Assembly: GCF_900640115.1 (NCBI RefSeq)
Contig: NZ_CAAAIW010000007.1
Span: 1-64,000 of the forward strand
From: Legionella yabuuchiae
Lineage (GTDB): Bacteria > Pseudomonadota > Gammaproteobacteria > Legionellales > Legionellaceae
Length of the DNA stretch: 64,000 nt
Direction: 5' to 3'
Each line of letters opens with the position of its first letter. Within the stretch, counting starts at the first letter, position 1. The notes beneath the pieces were generated by a model. It was not told the DNA's origin and searched no databases. It saw only the letters and a list, made by a program, of their open reading frames with translations. The translations under genes and the position numbers were made by a program. This document shows, piece after piece, positions 8,082 through 18,396 of the stretch.

Positions 8082-9833
8082 CTATTCCAAGTTTGCATTT
8101 TCATCTTCAGCGCTCTGGTGCTTTTGTTTTAATAGTTTCTGAAGCACTAGGCGATCTGTATCAGTTAAGCCCTCATTTCGAGATTTTTCAAGTAAATGGG
8201 CAATTTTTTTTTCATGTGATTGTTTCGCAAGAAACACTACGTTGTCAACCAACTCCTTTTCTAAAGCTTGTTCTGAAACTTGATGCTCCCAGGCCGCTAG
8301 CTTATTTAGTGGTTCAAATAGGGGGGTGTCACGCCAATGCTCCACTAAAGAAGCGGTTTGAACATTCGGTTGTTGGGCAATAAACCGCATTAAGCGTTCT
8401 AGGATTGCTTGCTTTGGATCATCGAGTACAATTTCTTTTAATTTATCTTCACATCGGGTGTATAATTCAGGATTTTGAATCAAAAGTGCCAGGGCAATTC
8501 TTAAGGGTGAGCGGGTAATATTGACGATCGCTTCTGGTATTTTTTCATCCGTTTTTTCGGCAACCAGTTGGTGGATGCGATGTGCATCAATTCGGGTTAA
8601 AAGTGCTAATTCATCGATAATTAACTGACGGTAAGGCCCTTCATTCATTTTTTGTAAATAAGGCTTAGCTGCATTCACCAGTTGGCTTTTTCCGGCTAAT
8701 GTGGTGCTGTCTAGCTCTTTAGTTAAGGTGGCAAAGAAAAATTGATTGAATGAAGAAGCTTTATTCAAATGATTAAGAAACCCTTCTTTTCCTTCGTTTC
8801 GAATTAAGCTGTCTGGATCTTGTCCTTCAGGTAAAAAGCTAAAATGGGCTTCAAGCCCCGCGTTTAGATGCGGTAAGGCGCTTTCCAATGCTCTCCAAGC
8901 GGCTTGGCGGCCAGCTTTATCGCCATCGAAGCAAAAAATAATTTTTTTGGTGTATTTACTTAGAAGTTGAACGTGATAAGCGCTTGTGGCGGTACCTAAA
9001 GTCGCCACAACTTGCGGAATACCAAATTGCGCTAGTGCGATCACATCAATGTAGCCTTCAACAACAATGATAAAGGGTAGCTGGGCGCCATGTTGCAGTG
9101 CCTGATGCAATCCATACAATTCACGATTTTTCTGAAACAAAATAGTTTCTGGGGAGTTTAAGTACTTGGGCTTCTGATCGTCCTTAATGGCTCGTCCTCC
9201 AAAGCCAATGATTTTTCCGTGGCGGTCGTGAATTGGGAAGATTACGCGCTGGCGATAGCGGTCATAAGTGCTCCCATCGTCTTTTTGGATTAACATCCCA
9301 GTACTAATAAGCTCTTTACGATTTTGTTTAAACATCGATTCAAGCGTGTGCCACCCTGGAGGGGCATAACCCAGTTGATATTCGCGAGCAATCTCGCCAC
9401 TTAATCCGCGATTTTTTAGATAGTTAACCGCCTCAAGACCTGTGTTTTTCAATGTTTGCTGATAAAAACTGGATACTTTGTTGAGCAATTGATAGAGATT
9501 TGGAGAAGCTTTTGTTGTTTCACCGCTTCCTTTTTCCCGTGGCACTTCAAGCCCTAGGCGAGTGGCCAGCGTTTCAACGGCTTCAACAAACTCAAGGTTT
9601 AAATAATTCATCGCAAAACTAATGGCGTTTCCACTCGCGCCACAGCCAAAGCAGTGATAAAACTGCTTTTTAGGAACGACATTAAAGGAGGGAGTTTTTT
9701 CGTTGTGAAATGGGCAACAGGCGAGATAACTCTGGCCCCTTTTTTTCAAAGAGATATAACCGTCAATGAACTCAACAATGTCTGTGCGTATAAGTAAGTC
9801 ATCGATGAAAGGGCGGGGTATCAGGCCGGTCAT
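8082..9833 (-). CDS. dnaG: DNA primase
   Basis: This 583-residue protein synthesises RNA primers at the replication fork. It has the N-terminal CHC2 zinc finger (CCPFHNEK...FYHCFGCGASG, about residues 39-67), the Toprim catalytic core (VVEGYIDVIAL and FDGDKAGRQAA with metal-binding acidic residues) and a C-terminal DnaB-interacting helical domain. Length and order are typical. It lies between yqeY and rpoD. A hairpin at 9863-9892 separates it from yqeY and may reduce read-through from the rpsU promoter. Confidence 0.97.
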   Translation of the reverse strand: MTGLIPRPFIDDLLIRTDIVEFIDGYISLKKRGQSYLACCPFHNEKTPSFNVVPKKQFYHCFGCGASGNAISFAMNYLNLEFVEAVETLATRLGLEVPREKGSGETTKASPNLYQLLNKVSSFYQQTLKNTGLEAVNYLKNRGLSGEIAREYQLGYAPPGWHTLESMFKQNRKELISTGMLIQKDDGSTYDRYRQRVIFPIHDRHGKIIGFGGRAIKDDQKPKYLNSPETILFQKNRELYGLHQALQHGAQLPFIIVVEGYIDVIALAQFGIPQVVATLGTATSAYHVQLLSKYTKKIIFCFDGDKAGRQAAWRALESALPHLNAGLEAHFSFLPEGQDPDSLIRNEGKEGFLNHLNKASSFNQFFFATLTKELDSTTLAGKSQLVNAAKPYLQKMNEGPYRQLIIDELALLTRIDAHRIHQLVAEKTDEKIPEAIVNITRSPLRIALALLIQNPELYTRCEDKLKEIVLDDPKQAILERLMRFIAQQPNVQTASLVEHWRDTPLFEPLNKLAAWEHQVSEQALEKELVDNVVFLAKQSHEKKIAHLLEKSRNEGLTDTDRLVLQKLLKQKHQSAEDENANLE

Positions 9834-9862
9834 GGGTTACCTTCTCCGTTAAGACAAAGCAA

Positions 9863-9892
9863 AAGGGCTTACGTTTGATCGTGTAAGCCCTT
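9863..9892 (-). terminator. Hairpin between yqeY and dnaG (terminator or attenuator)
   Basis: AAGGGCTTAC (9863-9872) pairs perfectly with GTAAGCCCTT (9883-9892) around a 10-base loop. On the minus strand it is followed by TTTTG. This is where the macromolecular-synthesis operon of E. coli has an internal terminator between rpsU and dnaG. Confidence 0.6.
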
Positions 9893-9918
9893 AAAAAATA
9901 CCGATAGCTGAAGGCTAA

Positions 9919-10368
9919 TTAAGAAGCGTTTAATCTGGCTTTTATGATCCCACTGACTTGGCTCATGTCTGCTCGACCTTGAATTTTGGGTTTGAGCAGC
10001 GCCATGACTTTCCCCATATCACTCATTTTTTCAGCCTTAGTTTCTTTAATGGCTTCATCAATGAGTTGGTTTATGGTTTCATCAGAAAGAGGTTCAGGCA
10101 AGTATCGTGAGATAACGGTTAGCTCATACTGCTCCGTTTTGACCAGGTCATCACGTCCGGCTGCTTCGAATTGACTGATGGATTCTTTACGTTGCTTGGC
10201 TAGCTTATCTAAAATGACCAGCATTCGTTCATCATCAACTTCAATTCGCTCGTCAACTTCGATCTGTTTAATGGCCGCAGTTATAAGACGCAGCGCGTCA
10301 AGCGTAGGTTTATCCTTCGCGCGCATGGCATCTTTAAGGTCGCTTGTGATTTGTTCTTTAATGCTCAT
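9919..10368 (-). CDS. GatB/YqeY domain protein
   Basis: The 149-residue protein belongs to the YqeY family, related to the C-terminal tRNA-binding domain of GatB. It shows characteristic segments such as DLKDAMRAKDK near the N-terminus and SDMGKVMALLKPKIQGRAD near the C-terminus. Its biochemical role is not established; a link with tRNA or translation is often suggested. It starts one base inside the rpsU stop codon (TAATG), so it is translationally coupled to ribosomal protein S21. Confidence 0.9.
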   Translation of the reverse strand: MSIKEQITSDLKDAMRAKDKPTLDALRLITAAIKQIEVDERIEVDDERMLVILDKLAKQRKESISQFEAAGRDDLVKTEQYELTVISRYLPEPLSDETINQLIDEAIKETKAEKMSDMGKVMALLKPKIQGRADMSQVSGIIKARLNAS

Positions 10369-10598
10369 TATTTTTTACGTTTACGCTTGCCAGCTGGGTT
10401 TGTAGAAACTTCGCGAGATATTTTTTTCAGATGGCGCTTAACAGCAGCGGCTTGTTTACGTTTGCGCTCGGCAGTAGGCTTTTCGTAAAATTCACGACGA
10501 CGTAATTCAGTTAAAATACCAGCTTTTTCACAGGCACGCTTAAAACGACGTAAAGCGTATTCAGGATTTTCGCCTTCTTTTACGCGAACGGTAGGCAT
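10368..10598 (-). CDS. rpsU: 30S ribosomal protein S21
   Basis: The 76-residue, highly basic protein begins [20 protein letters not shown] and ends in a lysine/arginine-rich tail, as in S21. It is the first gene of rpsU-yqeY-dnaG-rpoD. A GAGGAAT ribosome site precedes the ATG, and a near-consensus promoter lies upstream at 10639-10667. Confidence 0.97.
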   Translation of the reverse strand: MPTVRVKEGENPEYALRRFKRACEKAGILTELRRREFYEKPTAERKRKQAAAVKRHLKKISREVSTNPAGKRKRKK

Positions 10599-10638
10599 TC
10601 AATATTCCTCATTTAATTGATTACAAATCAGGTTGGCA

Positions 10639-10667
10639 ATTTTAGTCGCACTAGCCTCTGCCGTCAA
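10639..10667 (-). promoter_or_regulatory. Predicted sigma-70 promoter of the rpsU operon
   Basis: On the minus strand TTGACG (10662-10667) is followed after exactly 17 bases by TAAAAT (10639-10644), about 40 bases upstream of the rpsU start. The spacing is optimal and both boxes are close to consensus. Confidence 0.65.
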
Positions 10668-10795
10668 GTTTATTTGGCGAACACTGCCTCAAATAAGTAT
10701 ACTATACCCAAAGGTACGAGATTTTATCTTTTGTTTTTCGCGAAAAAGTATCTTCAGGTAAAATGTGTGTATACGTTTTTAAGAGTGGTTGTTCC

Positions 10796-11809
10796 ATGCG
10801 AGTTTTAGGTATTGAAACGTCTTGTGACGAAACGGGTGTCGCTATTTATGATGAGCAACACGGTTTAATGGCGAATGCGCTGTATTCTCAAATTGTTCTT
10901 CATAAACAATTTGGTGGCGTGGTTCCAGAGTTGGCATCTAGAGATCATGTGAAACATCTAATCCCGCTAGTCAATCAGGCTTTAGAGGAAGCGGGCTTGG
11001 GGCTTTCTGAACTCGATGCGATTGCCTATACGGCTGGCCCCGGTTTAATCGGTGCATTATTGACTGGTGCGTGTTTTGCTAAAAGCTTGGCCTTTGGACT
11101 GCAAATTCCTGCACTGGCGGTTCACCACCTCGAAGCGCATTTATTGGCAGCCAAAATGGAAAACGCTTCGCTTGAGTTTCCCTTTTTAGTACTGCTGGTT
11201 TCGGGCGGCCATACCCAGCTCATTTTCGCTGAAGGATTAGGGCAATATCAGCTTCTTGGTGATACTTTGGATGATGCTGTCGGAGAAGCCTTTGATAAAA
11301 CAGCCAAATTAATGGGTATTCCGTATCCAGGTGGCGCGAAGCTCGCAGCATTAGCCGATCAATGCACCCATGAGTCTAATTTCCAGCGCTTTCCACGGCC
11401 CATGACGGATAGACCAGGGCTAGATTTTAGCTTTAGTGGTTTAAAAACTCATGCGCTTAATGCTTGGAATAATAGTTTACAAGACGATGCCGCGCGCAGC
11501 GAAATCGCAGCTGCATTTCAAGAGGCCGTTGTCGGTACATTACTTATAAAATGTAAACGCGCGGTGTTGCAAACTCACTGTAAACGGCTCGTGGTTGCAG
11601 GAGGGGTTGGCGCTAATCGAAAACTTCGTGCCTCATTAGCGACCTTAATGGATGAGCTAAATGGGGTTGTGCATTATCCGTCCATTCAATATTGTACCGA
11701 TAATGGCGCCATGGTGGCTTATGCGGGATGCTTGCATTTACTAGAAGGTCAGCGCGATTCTACTCAAGAAATTCAAGTTAAAGCGCGCTGGCCTTTAGCA
11801 AGCGCTTAA
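10796..11809 (+). CDS. tsaD: tRNA N6-threonylcarbamoyladenosine transferase TsaD
   Basis: This Kae1/Gcp-family ATPase transfers threonylcarbamoyl to A37 of ANN-decoding tRNAs together with TsaB and TsaE. The start at 10796 gives the conserved N-terminus [16 protein letters not shown] (337 residues); a longer frame opening at 10763 has no family support. The metal-binding histidines are in HHLEAHLLA, the nucleotide-binding segments SGGHTQL and GGVGANR are present, and the C-terminal CTDNGAMVA is intact. It is divergent from rpsU, the classic tsaD-rpsU arrangement of gamma-proteobacteria. Confidence 0.96.
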   Translation: MRVLGIETSCDETGVAIYDEQHGLMANALYSQIVLHKQFGGVVPELASRDHVKHLIPLVNQALEEAGLGLSELDAIAYTAGPGLIGALLTGACFAKSLAFGLQIPALAVHHLEAHLLAAKMENASLEFPFLVLLVSGGHTQLIFAEGLGQYQLLGDTLDDAVGEAFDKTAKLMGIPYPGGAKLAALADQCTHESNFQRFPRPMTDRPGLDFSFSGLKTHALNAWNNSLQDDAARSEIAAAFQEAVVGTLLIKCKRAVLQTHCKRLVVAGGVGANRKLRASLATLMDELNGVVHYPSIQYCTDNGAMVAYAGCLHLLEGQRDSTQEIQVKARWPLASA

Positions 11810-12513
11810 GATTTCTCTTCTACGGAAGTGTCTTCGGTTGCAATATCTGTTATTGTTTCAATGGGTTCAGGATTTACAAGATCAATATCTTCATTGTTGG
11901 CCGTCACAATGCGTCGTCTTAATACAATTTTTGGCTCAGTGCCATCCATTAGGCGGTTAATGTTTTTGCGATGTTTATAGAGAATAATAAAGGTAATGAC
12001 AATTAAAGGAATAAATGCGTCAACGCTTCTTAAAGCAAATATTGAAAAAAATGGCGCAGAAGACATTGCAATGATGGATGCGAGAGAAGAGTAGCGGGTT
12101 AAGTTTGCAACCAGAAGCCAGATTCCAGCAACCATGGTTCCAAGGATTAAATTTAATGCTAACAGTGCGCCTAAAGCCGTTGCAACGCCCTTTCCCCCTT
12201 TAAACTTAAAGAAAACTGGATATACATGGCCCAACACCGCAGCTAGTGCCGTAAAGCTTGCAGTTATTGCACCACCACCTACCGCAATGCATAGCATGAC
12301 TGGAATATAACCCTTAAGCAAATCAGCAAGTAATACAATTGCCGCGTATTTTTTACCAGCTAGTCGTAAAACATTGGTTGCACCAGGATTTTCTGAACCA
12401 TTAACTCTGGGATCAGGTAAACTAAAAATTTTAGATACGATAACAGCCGAGCATACTGAGCCAATGCAATAAGCGGCAATCACAGAGATAAGAAAAAACA
12501 ATGAAGTAAGCAT
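11806..12513 (-). CDS. plsY: Acyl-phosphate:glycerol-3-phosphate acyltransferase PlsY
   Basis: This membrane enzyme makes lysophosphatidic acid from acyl-phosphate and glycerol-3-phosphate, the first acylation of phospholipid synthesis. PlsY motifs are present: [12 protein letters not shown] near residues 39-50, [12 protein letters not shown] near 102-113, and multiple hydrophobic spans. At 235 residues it is longer than the usual ~200 because of a polar, acidic C-terminal tail. It converges on tsaD with a 4-base overlap. Confidence 0.95.
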   Translation of the reverse strand: MLTSLFFLISVIAAYCIGSVCSAVIVSKIFSLPDPRVNGSENPGATNVLRLAGKKYAAIVLLADLLKGYIPVMLCIAVGGGAITASFTALAAVLGHVYPVFFKFKGGKGVATALGALLALNLILGTMVAGIWLLVANLTRYSSLASIIAMSSAPFFSIFALRSVDAFIPLIVITFIILYKHRKNINRLMDGTEPKIVLRRRIVTANNEDIDLVNPEPIETITDIATEDTSVEEKS

Positions 12514-12595
12514 ACCTTCTCCAGGTTATAAAATGATTAAGTCCTATTATCCTCGAAAAATTGCATTTTATTAATAAGTATAACAGTAAAATACG

Positions 12596-13729
12596 CTAAC
12601 CTGATAAAAATAGTCCCTGCAAATCATTGGTAAAACGACGTCCTAGCGGGGTAACTTGCCATGTTTTTCCATTAACTTTAATAAATCCCATCGATTCCGC
12701 GTGTTTTAATTTAGGCATTAGCCACTTAAGGGAAAGCCCTGTTCGCTGGGAAAATAAATTTAAAGAAATGGGTTGCTGCAAACGAGACGTATTCAGCATA
12801 AATTCAAAGATTAAGTCATCGGGTGTGACGGATTGTTTATCTGCATAAAATGACTTTTCAAGCGCAAGAAAATCTTTGGGTTGACGATGTTTTCGAGTAC
12901 GCCATACCACATAATCCTGAGTGGTTAACTTCCCGTGCGCACCGGCACCAATTCCCAAATAATCTCCAAAAAGCCAGTAATTGAGATTATGGTAGGAGGG
13001 TTTATCGGGTTTACAAAAAGCCGAAATTTCATATCGGGTATACCCGTTTTGATTGAGAAGTTCTAATCCAGTTTCTTCCAGAAGTGAGGAAGTATCTTCG
13101 TTGGGAAGAGGCGGTGGCTTTTTATAAAAAACTGTATTTGGTTCAATCGTCAACTGATACCAGGAAAGATGTTCGGGTTCAAAATGAATTGCCGTTTGTA
13201 AGTCTTCTATTCCCTGTTGTACAGATTGATTCGGGAGACTGTGCATAATATCGAGATTAATATTATCAAAGCCAGCAAGACGCGCCGTATGAATCGCTTG
13301 TTTGGCTTGAGCATCATCATGAATGCGTCCTAATGCGGTTAAGTGTCGGGGATTAAAGCTTTGAATCCCTAACGATAAACGGTTTATCCCAAGCGATCGA
13401 TAATCTTTGAAGCGTTGTTGTTCTACTGTGCCAGGATTGGCTTCAAGAGTGATCTCAATCTGGTCTCCAAAGGGTATTATGGCATGAAGGGCTTTAAACA
13501 GTCGTTCATAGGCGTTAGCAGAAAAGAGGCTGGGAGTCCCGCCGCCAATAAAAATGCTGCTAATTTTTCTGTTCTGAATCAGATCAATATCCGATTGAAA
13601 ATCGGCAATTAACGCCTGAATGTAATGGTCTTCAGGAAGAGTATCAGGGCTCTTATGTGAATTAAAATCGCAGTAAGGGCACTTACGGATACACCAAGGA
13701 ATATGAATGTATAACGCTAAGGGGATCAT
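12596..13729 (-). CDS. hemW: HemW-type radical SAM heme chaperone
   Basis: The 377-residue radical SAM protein shows the [4Fe-4S] motif CIRKCPYCDF near residue 13, the SAM-binding IGGGTPS motif, and the C-terminal HemW domain. Older annotation calls this family 'oxygen-independent coproporphyrinogen III oxidase'. HemN and HemW differ in the residue after the CX3CX2C motif: HemW has CPYCDF, as here. The family binds heme and is thought to deliver it to respiratory enzymes. It is divergent from mdh. Confidence 0.92.
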   Translation of the reverse strand: MIPLALYIHIPWCIRKCPYCDFNSHKSPDTLPEDHYIQALIADFQSDIDLIQNRKISSIFIGGGTPSLFSANAYERLFKALHAIIPFGDQIEITLEANPGTVEQQRFKDYRSLGINRLSLGIQSFNPRHLTALGRIHDDAQAKQAIHTARLAGFDNINLDIMHSLPNQSVQQGIEDLQTAIHFEPEHLSWYQLTIEPNTVFYKKPPPLPNEDTSSLLEETGLELLNQNGYTRYEISAFCKPDKPSYHNLNYWLFGDYLGIGAGAHGKLTTQDYVVWRTRKHRQPKDFLALEKSFYADKQSVTPDDLIFEFMLNTSRLQQPISLNLFSQRTGLSLKWLMPKLKHAESMGFIKVNGKTWQVTPLGRRFTNDLQGLFLSG

Positions 13730-13788
13730 TTATCAATAAAAATTGGCTGGCTTGTTGAGACAGGCAATAGTATCATAAGTCGCAGTAC

Positions 13789-13952
13789 ATACCCAAAATA
13801 CTTCAAAATGCGACTTTTATGTGGATGCTTTTTTCCGTCAAACATTGCAGATAAAGTTCGCAAAAGGGCTGGCTATTCCTCGCTTTTTCATCAGTGCTTG
13901 GCCAAAAAAATCATATCACCGACAATATCGCATTTTGAAGTATCTTGGGTAT
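13789..13952. repeat. Palindromic element, divergent relative of the ~162-bp family
   Basis: The left end ATACCCAAAATACTTCAAAA and the right end (13928-13952) are inverted repeats of about 25 bases. Size (164 bp) and plan match the copies at 15093, 21427, 25016 and 57761, but the terminal and internal sequences differ. It lies between hemW and mdh. An exact 22-base palindrome at 13942-13963 straddles its right edge. Confidence 0.6.
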
Positions 13953-14028
13953 ATACCCAAGATGCCGCATATTTATACGATTTCGGCGGCATTGTACTGA
14001 ACAGTCTTTTTCAAAGAGGATAAACAGA

Positions 14029-15048
14029 ATGAAAAACAGAGTCAGAGTCGCAGTCACCGGAGCTGCAGGACAAATAGGTTATGCTTTATTGTTCCGCATT
14101 GCATCAGGTCAAATGTTTGGCCCTGATACGGAAGTTGAGCTTAATCTGATTGAATTAGAATCAGCGCTTCCCTCCCTAGAGGGTGTGGCGATGGAGCTCG
14201 TAGATTGTGCTTTTCCTTTGCTGAAGCGCATTGAGTGCACGGCAGATTTAAACGTGGGGATGGCTGGTGTAAATTGGGCTTTGCTGGTCGGTTCGGTGCC
14301 TAGAAAGCAAGGAATGGAGCGTTCTGATCTACTTGAAATGAATGGTGGTATTTTCATCAATCAGGGTCGCGCCATTAATGATTATGCGAGTGATGACGTT
14401 CGCGTTTTCGTAGTGGGGAATCCTTGCAACACCAACTGTTTAATTGCTAAACATCACGCGAAAGACGTTCCTGATGATCGCTTCTACGCTATGACTACCT
14501 TAGATGAGCTAAGGGCGCGCGCGCAGTTGGCTATTAAAGCGAATGTCGATGTGACGGAAGTCAGTCAAATGACAATTTGGGGGAATCATTCCTCAACTCA
14601 GTTCCCTGATTTCTACAATGCCAAAATTGATGGTATTTCTGCTGCTAAAGTGATTAATGATGAATCGTGGTTAAAAGAAACGTTTGTGCCTAAAGTACAA
14701 CAACGCGGCGCGGAAGTGATTAAAGCCCGCGGGTCATCCTCAGCGGCTTCAGCAGCCAATGCGATTGTGGTCGGCGTGAATCATTTAGTCACCGATACGC
14801 CAGGGCATGAGTCCTTTTCGGTGGCGTTGAGCTCACAAGGCCAATATGGCGTGGATGAAGGGTTGATTTTTTCTTTTCCTTGCCGACGTCAACATGGTTT
14901 TGTGCGATCTATTGGTTTGGAGCATGGAGTGGTAGAAGTGGTTGAAGGTTTGACCTTTAACGAATATAGCCAGGCTAAATTCAATGAAACCTTAAATGAA
15001 CTTCGTACAGAACGGGATATTGTCAAATCAAAAGGATTATTGGATTAA
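14029..15048 (+). CDS. mdh: Malate dehydrogenase (NAD-dependent)
   Basis: This TCA-cycle enzyme interconverts malate and oxaloacetate. The ATG at 14029 follows an AGAGGA ribosome site (14014-14019) and gives 339 residues; a longer frame opening at 13945 runs into the upstream palindrome and is not supported. Visible features are the Rossmann motif [13 protein letters not shown], the substrate arginine in [22 protein letters not shown], and the catalytic histidine in [11 protein letters not shown]. This is the cytosolic/LDH-like MDH type. Confidence 0.96.
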   Translation: MKNRVRVAVTGAAGQIGYALLFRIASGQMFGPDTEVELNLIELESALPSLEGVAMELVDCAFPLLKRIECTADLNVGMAGVNWALLVGSVPRKQGMERSDLLEMNGGIFINQGRAINDYASDDVRVFVVGNPCNTNCLIAKHHAKDVPDDRFYAMTTLDELRARAQLAIKANVDVTEVSQMTIWGNHSSTQFPDFYNAKIDGISAAKVINDESWLKETFVPKVQQRGAEVIKARGSSSAASAANAIVVGVNHLVTDTPGHESFSVALSSQGQYGVDEGLIFSFPCRRQHGFVRSIGLEHGVVEVVEGLTFNEYSQAKFNETLNELRTERDIVKSKGLLD

Positions 15049-15092
15049 CGATAAAAGCATTTGGTTATTGCTGTTGAGTTGGCAATAATCAA

Positions 15093-15255
15093 TATACTCG
15101 TGATCGTTCAAAATGCATGTTTTAAGCGCCTTTATTTTTTGTTCTGTCGCATTTTAAAAAGCGAGTAATGGCTCAGTCCTTTGCGAGCTTTTTAAAATGC
15201 GGCCGGGCGAAAAAGAAAAAGCATAGATCACTCATTTTGAATGAACACGGGTATA
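15093..15255. repeat. ~162-bp palindromic element, copy B
   Basis: The ends are inverted repeats (TATACTCGTGATCGTTCAAA at the left; the complementary form with ATTTTGAATGAACACGGGTA at the right). A nested inner palindrome built on CGCATTTTAAAAA...TTTTTAAAATGCG is also present. It sits between the convergent genes mdh and prmA and overlaps the last bases of the prmA region at 15255. Confidence 0.8.
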
Positions 15256-16119
15256 TTAACTTGCTTTGAAGGTCACCAATGCCCACTCTTCACGAGTAAC
15301 GGTAGAATGATATTCAAAGCAATCTTGATAGGCTGTGATTAATTCCTGTAATTGATCTTCCAAAATCCCTGATACCACTAACGTGCCTCCTTTTTCAAGC
15401 AATTGATGAAAACGGGCTTTTAAAGTTAACAGGGGGGTTAATAAAATATTTGCCACGATTAAATCCGATTTAAGCTGCAATTCCTCTGGGAACCCAAGAC
15501 TTATTTGCTCTGAGCGAATTTGATTTAATTCAGCGTTATTTCGAGTCGCTGTTAATGCTTGTTCATCGATGTCTACAGCATAAACGTGTTTTGCCCCAAG
15601 CTTAATTGCTGCAAGGGCCAAGATCCCTGAGCCGCATCCATAATCCACGACGCGTTTGTCGATTAAATCAGCATTATCAAGCCAAGTTAAGCAAAGGGAT
15701 GTCGTGGGGTGCGTTCCAGTACCAAATGCTAGTCCTGGATCAAGAATCAAATTACACGCGTTTGGATCCGGGGCGGATATCCAAGAGGGGACAATCCATA
15801 AGCGGTGGCCAAATTGCAACGGGGTAAACTGGGTCATCCAAGCTCGCTCCCAATCCTTTTCAGGTACCGGGATAAGAAGGGTCTCAAATTTAGGGTAGCT
15901 CGCTTTGAAGACAGAAGATGCATGGTCTGCATCTTCTTGTTCCACGTATAAGGCTAGAATGATTACATTCGACCATAATGGTGTGGTTCCTAACTCTGGT
16001 TCGAGAATTGGATCGTCATACTTATCTGTAAAGGTGATGGAAACAGCGCCAGTTTCTTCTAAAAACTCACTTAACTCGTCAACATCATCGCGGTGACATT
16101 CAATTTGCAGTTGCAGCAC
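15256..16119 (-). CDS. prmA: Ribosomal protein L11 methyltransferase
   Basis: The 287-residue protein methylates ribosomal protein L11. The N-terminal substrate-recruiting domain (to ~100) is followed by a class I SAM-dependent methyltransferase with LDPGLAFGTGTHPTT, motif I VDYGCGSGILALAA, and the catalytic-pocket IVANILLTPL. It is the last gene of aroQ-accB-accC-prmA, three bases after accC. The prmA-accBC linkage is conserved in many gamma-proteobacteria. Confidence 0.96.
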   Translation of the reverse strand: MLQLQIECHRDDVDELSEFLEETGAVSITFTDKYDDPILEPELGTTPLWSNVIILALYVEQEDADHASSVFKASYPKFETLLIPVPEKDWERAWMTQFTPLQFGHRLWIVPSWISAPDPNACNLILDPGLAFGTGTHPTTSLCLTWLDNADLIDKRVVDYGCGSGILALAAIKLGAKHVYAVDIDEQALTATRNNAELNQIRSEQISLGFPEELQLKSDLIVANILLTPLLTLKARFHQLLEKGGTLVVSGILEDQLQELITAYQDCFEYHSTVTREEWALVTFKAS

Positions 16120-16122
16120 ACC

Positions 16123-17463
16123 TTATTCCTTCAATAACTTTTCTAAATAGTGAATGTTGGTTCCGCCCTGTTTAAATCCTTTATCATTAAGCAAACGTTG
16201 ATGCAGCTCGATGTTGGTTTTAATCCCCTCGATGATAATTTCATCCAATGCGTTTCGCATTCTTGCAAACGCTTCAGCACGAGTTTCACCATAGCTGATG
16301 AGTTTACCAATCATGGAGTCGTAATTAGGAGGTACGGTATAACTGCTATAAATATGGGAGTCAAAGCGAATGCCAGGCCCTCCAGGTTGATGTAAAAGAC
16401 GAATTTTTCCTGGCGATGGCATAAAGGTTTTGGGGTCTTCAGCATTAATTCGGCATTCAACCGCATGACCATGTAGCTTGATGTTTTCCTGCTTCAAGGT
16501 AAATGGGGCATCGCTAGCGATTTTTATTTGTTCTTTGATCAAGTCAATGCCTGTAATCAGTTCGGTAACAGGGTGTTCAACCTGTATCCTAGTGTTCATT
16601 TCAATGAAGTAAAAACAACCATCTTGATATAAAAACTCAAAGGTACCAGCGCCACGATAACGGAGTTCTTGGCATGCGTTTACCACCCGCTCGCCTATTT
16701 CCTGGCGAAGCTCTTCTGAAATACCAGGTGCTGGTGCCTCTTCAATGACCTTTTGGTGTCTGCGCTGCATGGAGCAATCGCGCTCTCCTAAATGAACGGC
16801 ATTTCCGTTGCCATCGCCCAAGACTTGAAATTCAATATGACGAGGATTTTCCAGAAATTTTTCCATGTACACCATGGGATTATCAAAAGCAGCTTTTGCT
16901 TCGCTGCGCGTTAACGCGATGGCGTTTAGAAGATTGGACTCGGAGTGGACAACGCGCATGCCACGGCCGCCACCACCACCGGCTGCTTTTATGATTACAG
17001 GGTAGCCAATTTTTTTAGCCAGAGAAAGGTTCACTTCATCATTGTCCCCTAAAGGGCCATCTGAACCTGGTACGCAAGGTACGCCGGCATTTTTCATCGC
17101 TTGGATGGCTGAGACCTTATCGCCCATTAAGCGAATGGTCTCTGCACGAGGTCCAATAAAGCGAAAGCCGCTTTGTTCAACGATATCCGCAAAATCTGCA
17201 TTTTCAGCAAGAAACCCATAGCCTGGGTGAATGGCAACCGCGTCCGTAATTTCAGCTGCAGAGATGATAGCCGGAATATTTAAATAACTTTTTTGAGAAC
17301 TGGCAGGACCAATGCATACGGTTTCATCCGCAAGTCGAACGTGCAACAAATCTTTATCGACGTCAGAATGCACGGCAACGGTTTGAATACCTAATTCTTT
17401 ACAAGCACGCAAGATTCGAAGTGCAATTTCACCGCGGTTTGCAATAACAATTTTACTTAACAT
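16123..17463 (-). CDS. accC: Acetyl-CoA carboxylase, biotin carboxylase subunit
   Basis: This 446-residue enzyme carboxylates biotin on AccB in an ATP-dependent reaction, the first step of fatty-acid synthesis. The order is typical: N-terminal domain [23 protein letters not shown]-grasp with the glycine-rich loop [28 protein letters not shown], metal-binding [14 protein letters not shown], and the C-terminal carboxylase domain. It is 11 bases downstream of accB. Confidence 0.98.
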   Translation of the reverse strand: MLSKIVIANRGEIALRILRACKELGIQTVAVHSDVDKDLLHVRLADETVCIGPASSQKSYLNIPAIISAAEITDAVAIHPGYGFLAENADFADIVEQSGFRFIGPRAETIRLMGDKVSAIQAMKNAGVPCVPGSDGPLGDNDEVNLSLAKKIGYPVIIKAAGGGGGRGMRVVHSESNLLNAIALTRSEAKAAFDNPMVYMEKFLENPRHIEFQVLGDGNGNAVHLGERDCSMQRRHQKVIEEAPAPGISEELRQEIGERVVNACQELRYRGAGTFEFLYQDGCFYFIEMNTRIQVEHPVTELITGIDLIKEQIKIASDAPFTLKQENIKLHGHAVECRINAEDPKTFMPSPGKIRLLHQPGGPGIRFDSHIYSSYTVPPNYDSMIGKLISYGETRAEAFARMRNALDEIIIEGIKTNIELHQRLLNDKGFKQGGTNIHYLEKLLKE

Positions 17464-17474
17464 GACACCGCCCC

Positions 17475-17939
17475 TTATTCAACGGTAAATAGCGGCTGGT
17501 CAAATTCTACTGGCTCACCATTGGCAACATGAATGGCAGTTATCACCCCAGCCCGATCCGCTTCAATTTCATTGAACATTTTCATAGCTTCAATAATACA
17601 GAGTGTATCTCCAGGTTTGACAGACTGACCAAGCGTCACAAAAGGAGCTGCATCTGGCGAAGGGGATGAATACATCGTGCCAACCATAGGTGAACGTATT
17701 TTATGGCCTTTAGAGGGCTCTTCAACTGGCTTGCTGTCGGGGGAGGACGCGGGCGATGAGGCAGCAGGTACAGTGGTATGTGGGGCAGGAGCAACATGAA
17801 TTTGACGAACAGCATGAGCTTCAGTGGCATAATGATGGCGGCTTAATCGAACCGACTCTTCACCTTCTTTAATTTCAATTTCTGATATACCGGTTTCTTC
17901 TAGTAATTCGATTAATTTTTTAATTTTACGAATATCCAT
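17475..17939 (-). CDS. accB: Biotin carboxyl carrier protein of acetyl-CoA carboxylase
   Basis: The 154-residue protein carries the biotin arm. It has an N-terminal helical part, a Pro/Ala/Ser linker (~residues 50-75), and a C-terminal biotinyl domain with the modified lysine in the motif [14 protein letters not shown]. It is 13 bases downstream of aroQ and directly upstream of accC. Confidence 0.98.
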   Translation of the reverse strand: MDIRKIKKLIELLEETGISEIEIKEGEESVRLSRHHYATEAHAVRQIHVAPAPHTTVPAASSPASSPDSKPVEEPSKGHKIRSPMVGTMYSSPSPDAAPFVTLGQSVKPGDTLCIIEAMKMFNEIEADRAGVITAIHVANGEPVEFDQPLFTVE

Positions 17940-17952
17940 GGGTAATAACTCT

Positions 17953-18396
17953 CTATGCTTTAATTAATTTAGAAAGGATGGCTTTTAAGGCCAATAGATA
18001 GCCTTGAGTTCCGAGGCCGCTAATAACGCCCACTGCAATATCAGAAAAATAAGACTGATGACGAAAGGACTCGCGTGCATAAATATTGCTAATGTGAACT
18101 TCAATAAAAGGAATTGCCACAGCCGATAATGCGTCACGAAGCGCAATGCTTGTGTGAGTGAATGCCGCAGGATTCAGTATAAGGTAATCTACCTTATTAT
18201 GCATGGCTTCATGAACGGCTTCGATTAATTCGGCTTCATGATTGCTTTGCAAAATGGTTAGAGATACCCCGGCCTCAGAGGCGAGTGTTTCTAATGCTGA
18301 ATTGACTTTCTCTAGCGAGGCGGAGCCATATATAGAAGGCTCACGTAAGCCTAGTAAATTTAAATTTGGTCCATGCAGAACGAGTATTTTTCTCAT
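17953..18396 (-). CDS. aroQ: Type II 3-dehydroquinate dehydratase
   Basis: This shikimate-pathway enzyme converts 3-dehydroquinate to 3-dehydroshikimate. The 147-residue protein shows the family motifs [19 protein letters not shown] (with active-site tyrosine), [31 protein letters not shown] and [17 protein letters not shown]. It is the first gene of aroQ-accB-accC-prmA; the start is preceded by a long A/T run on the minus strand. Confidence 0.97.
   Translation of the reverse strand: MRKILVLHGPNLNLLGLREPSIYGSASLEKVNSALETLASEAGVSLTILQSNHEAELIEAVHEAMHNKVDYLILNPAAFTHTSIALRDALSAVAIPFIEVHISNIYARESFRHQSYFSDIAVGVISGLGTQGYLLALKAILSKLIKA

Noticed and set aside
8093..8383. 96-residue plus-strand frame opposite dnaG
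   Set aside because: Fully inside the dnaG coding region and without protein-like composition.
13945..14028. Longer N-terminus for malate dehydrogenase
   Set aside because: The extension reads through the palindromic element and lacks family similarity; the ATG at 14029 has a good ribosome site.
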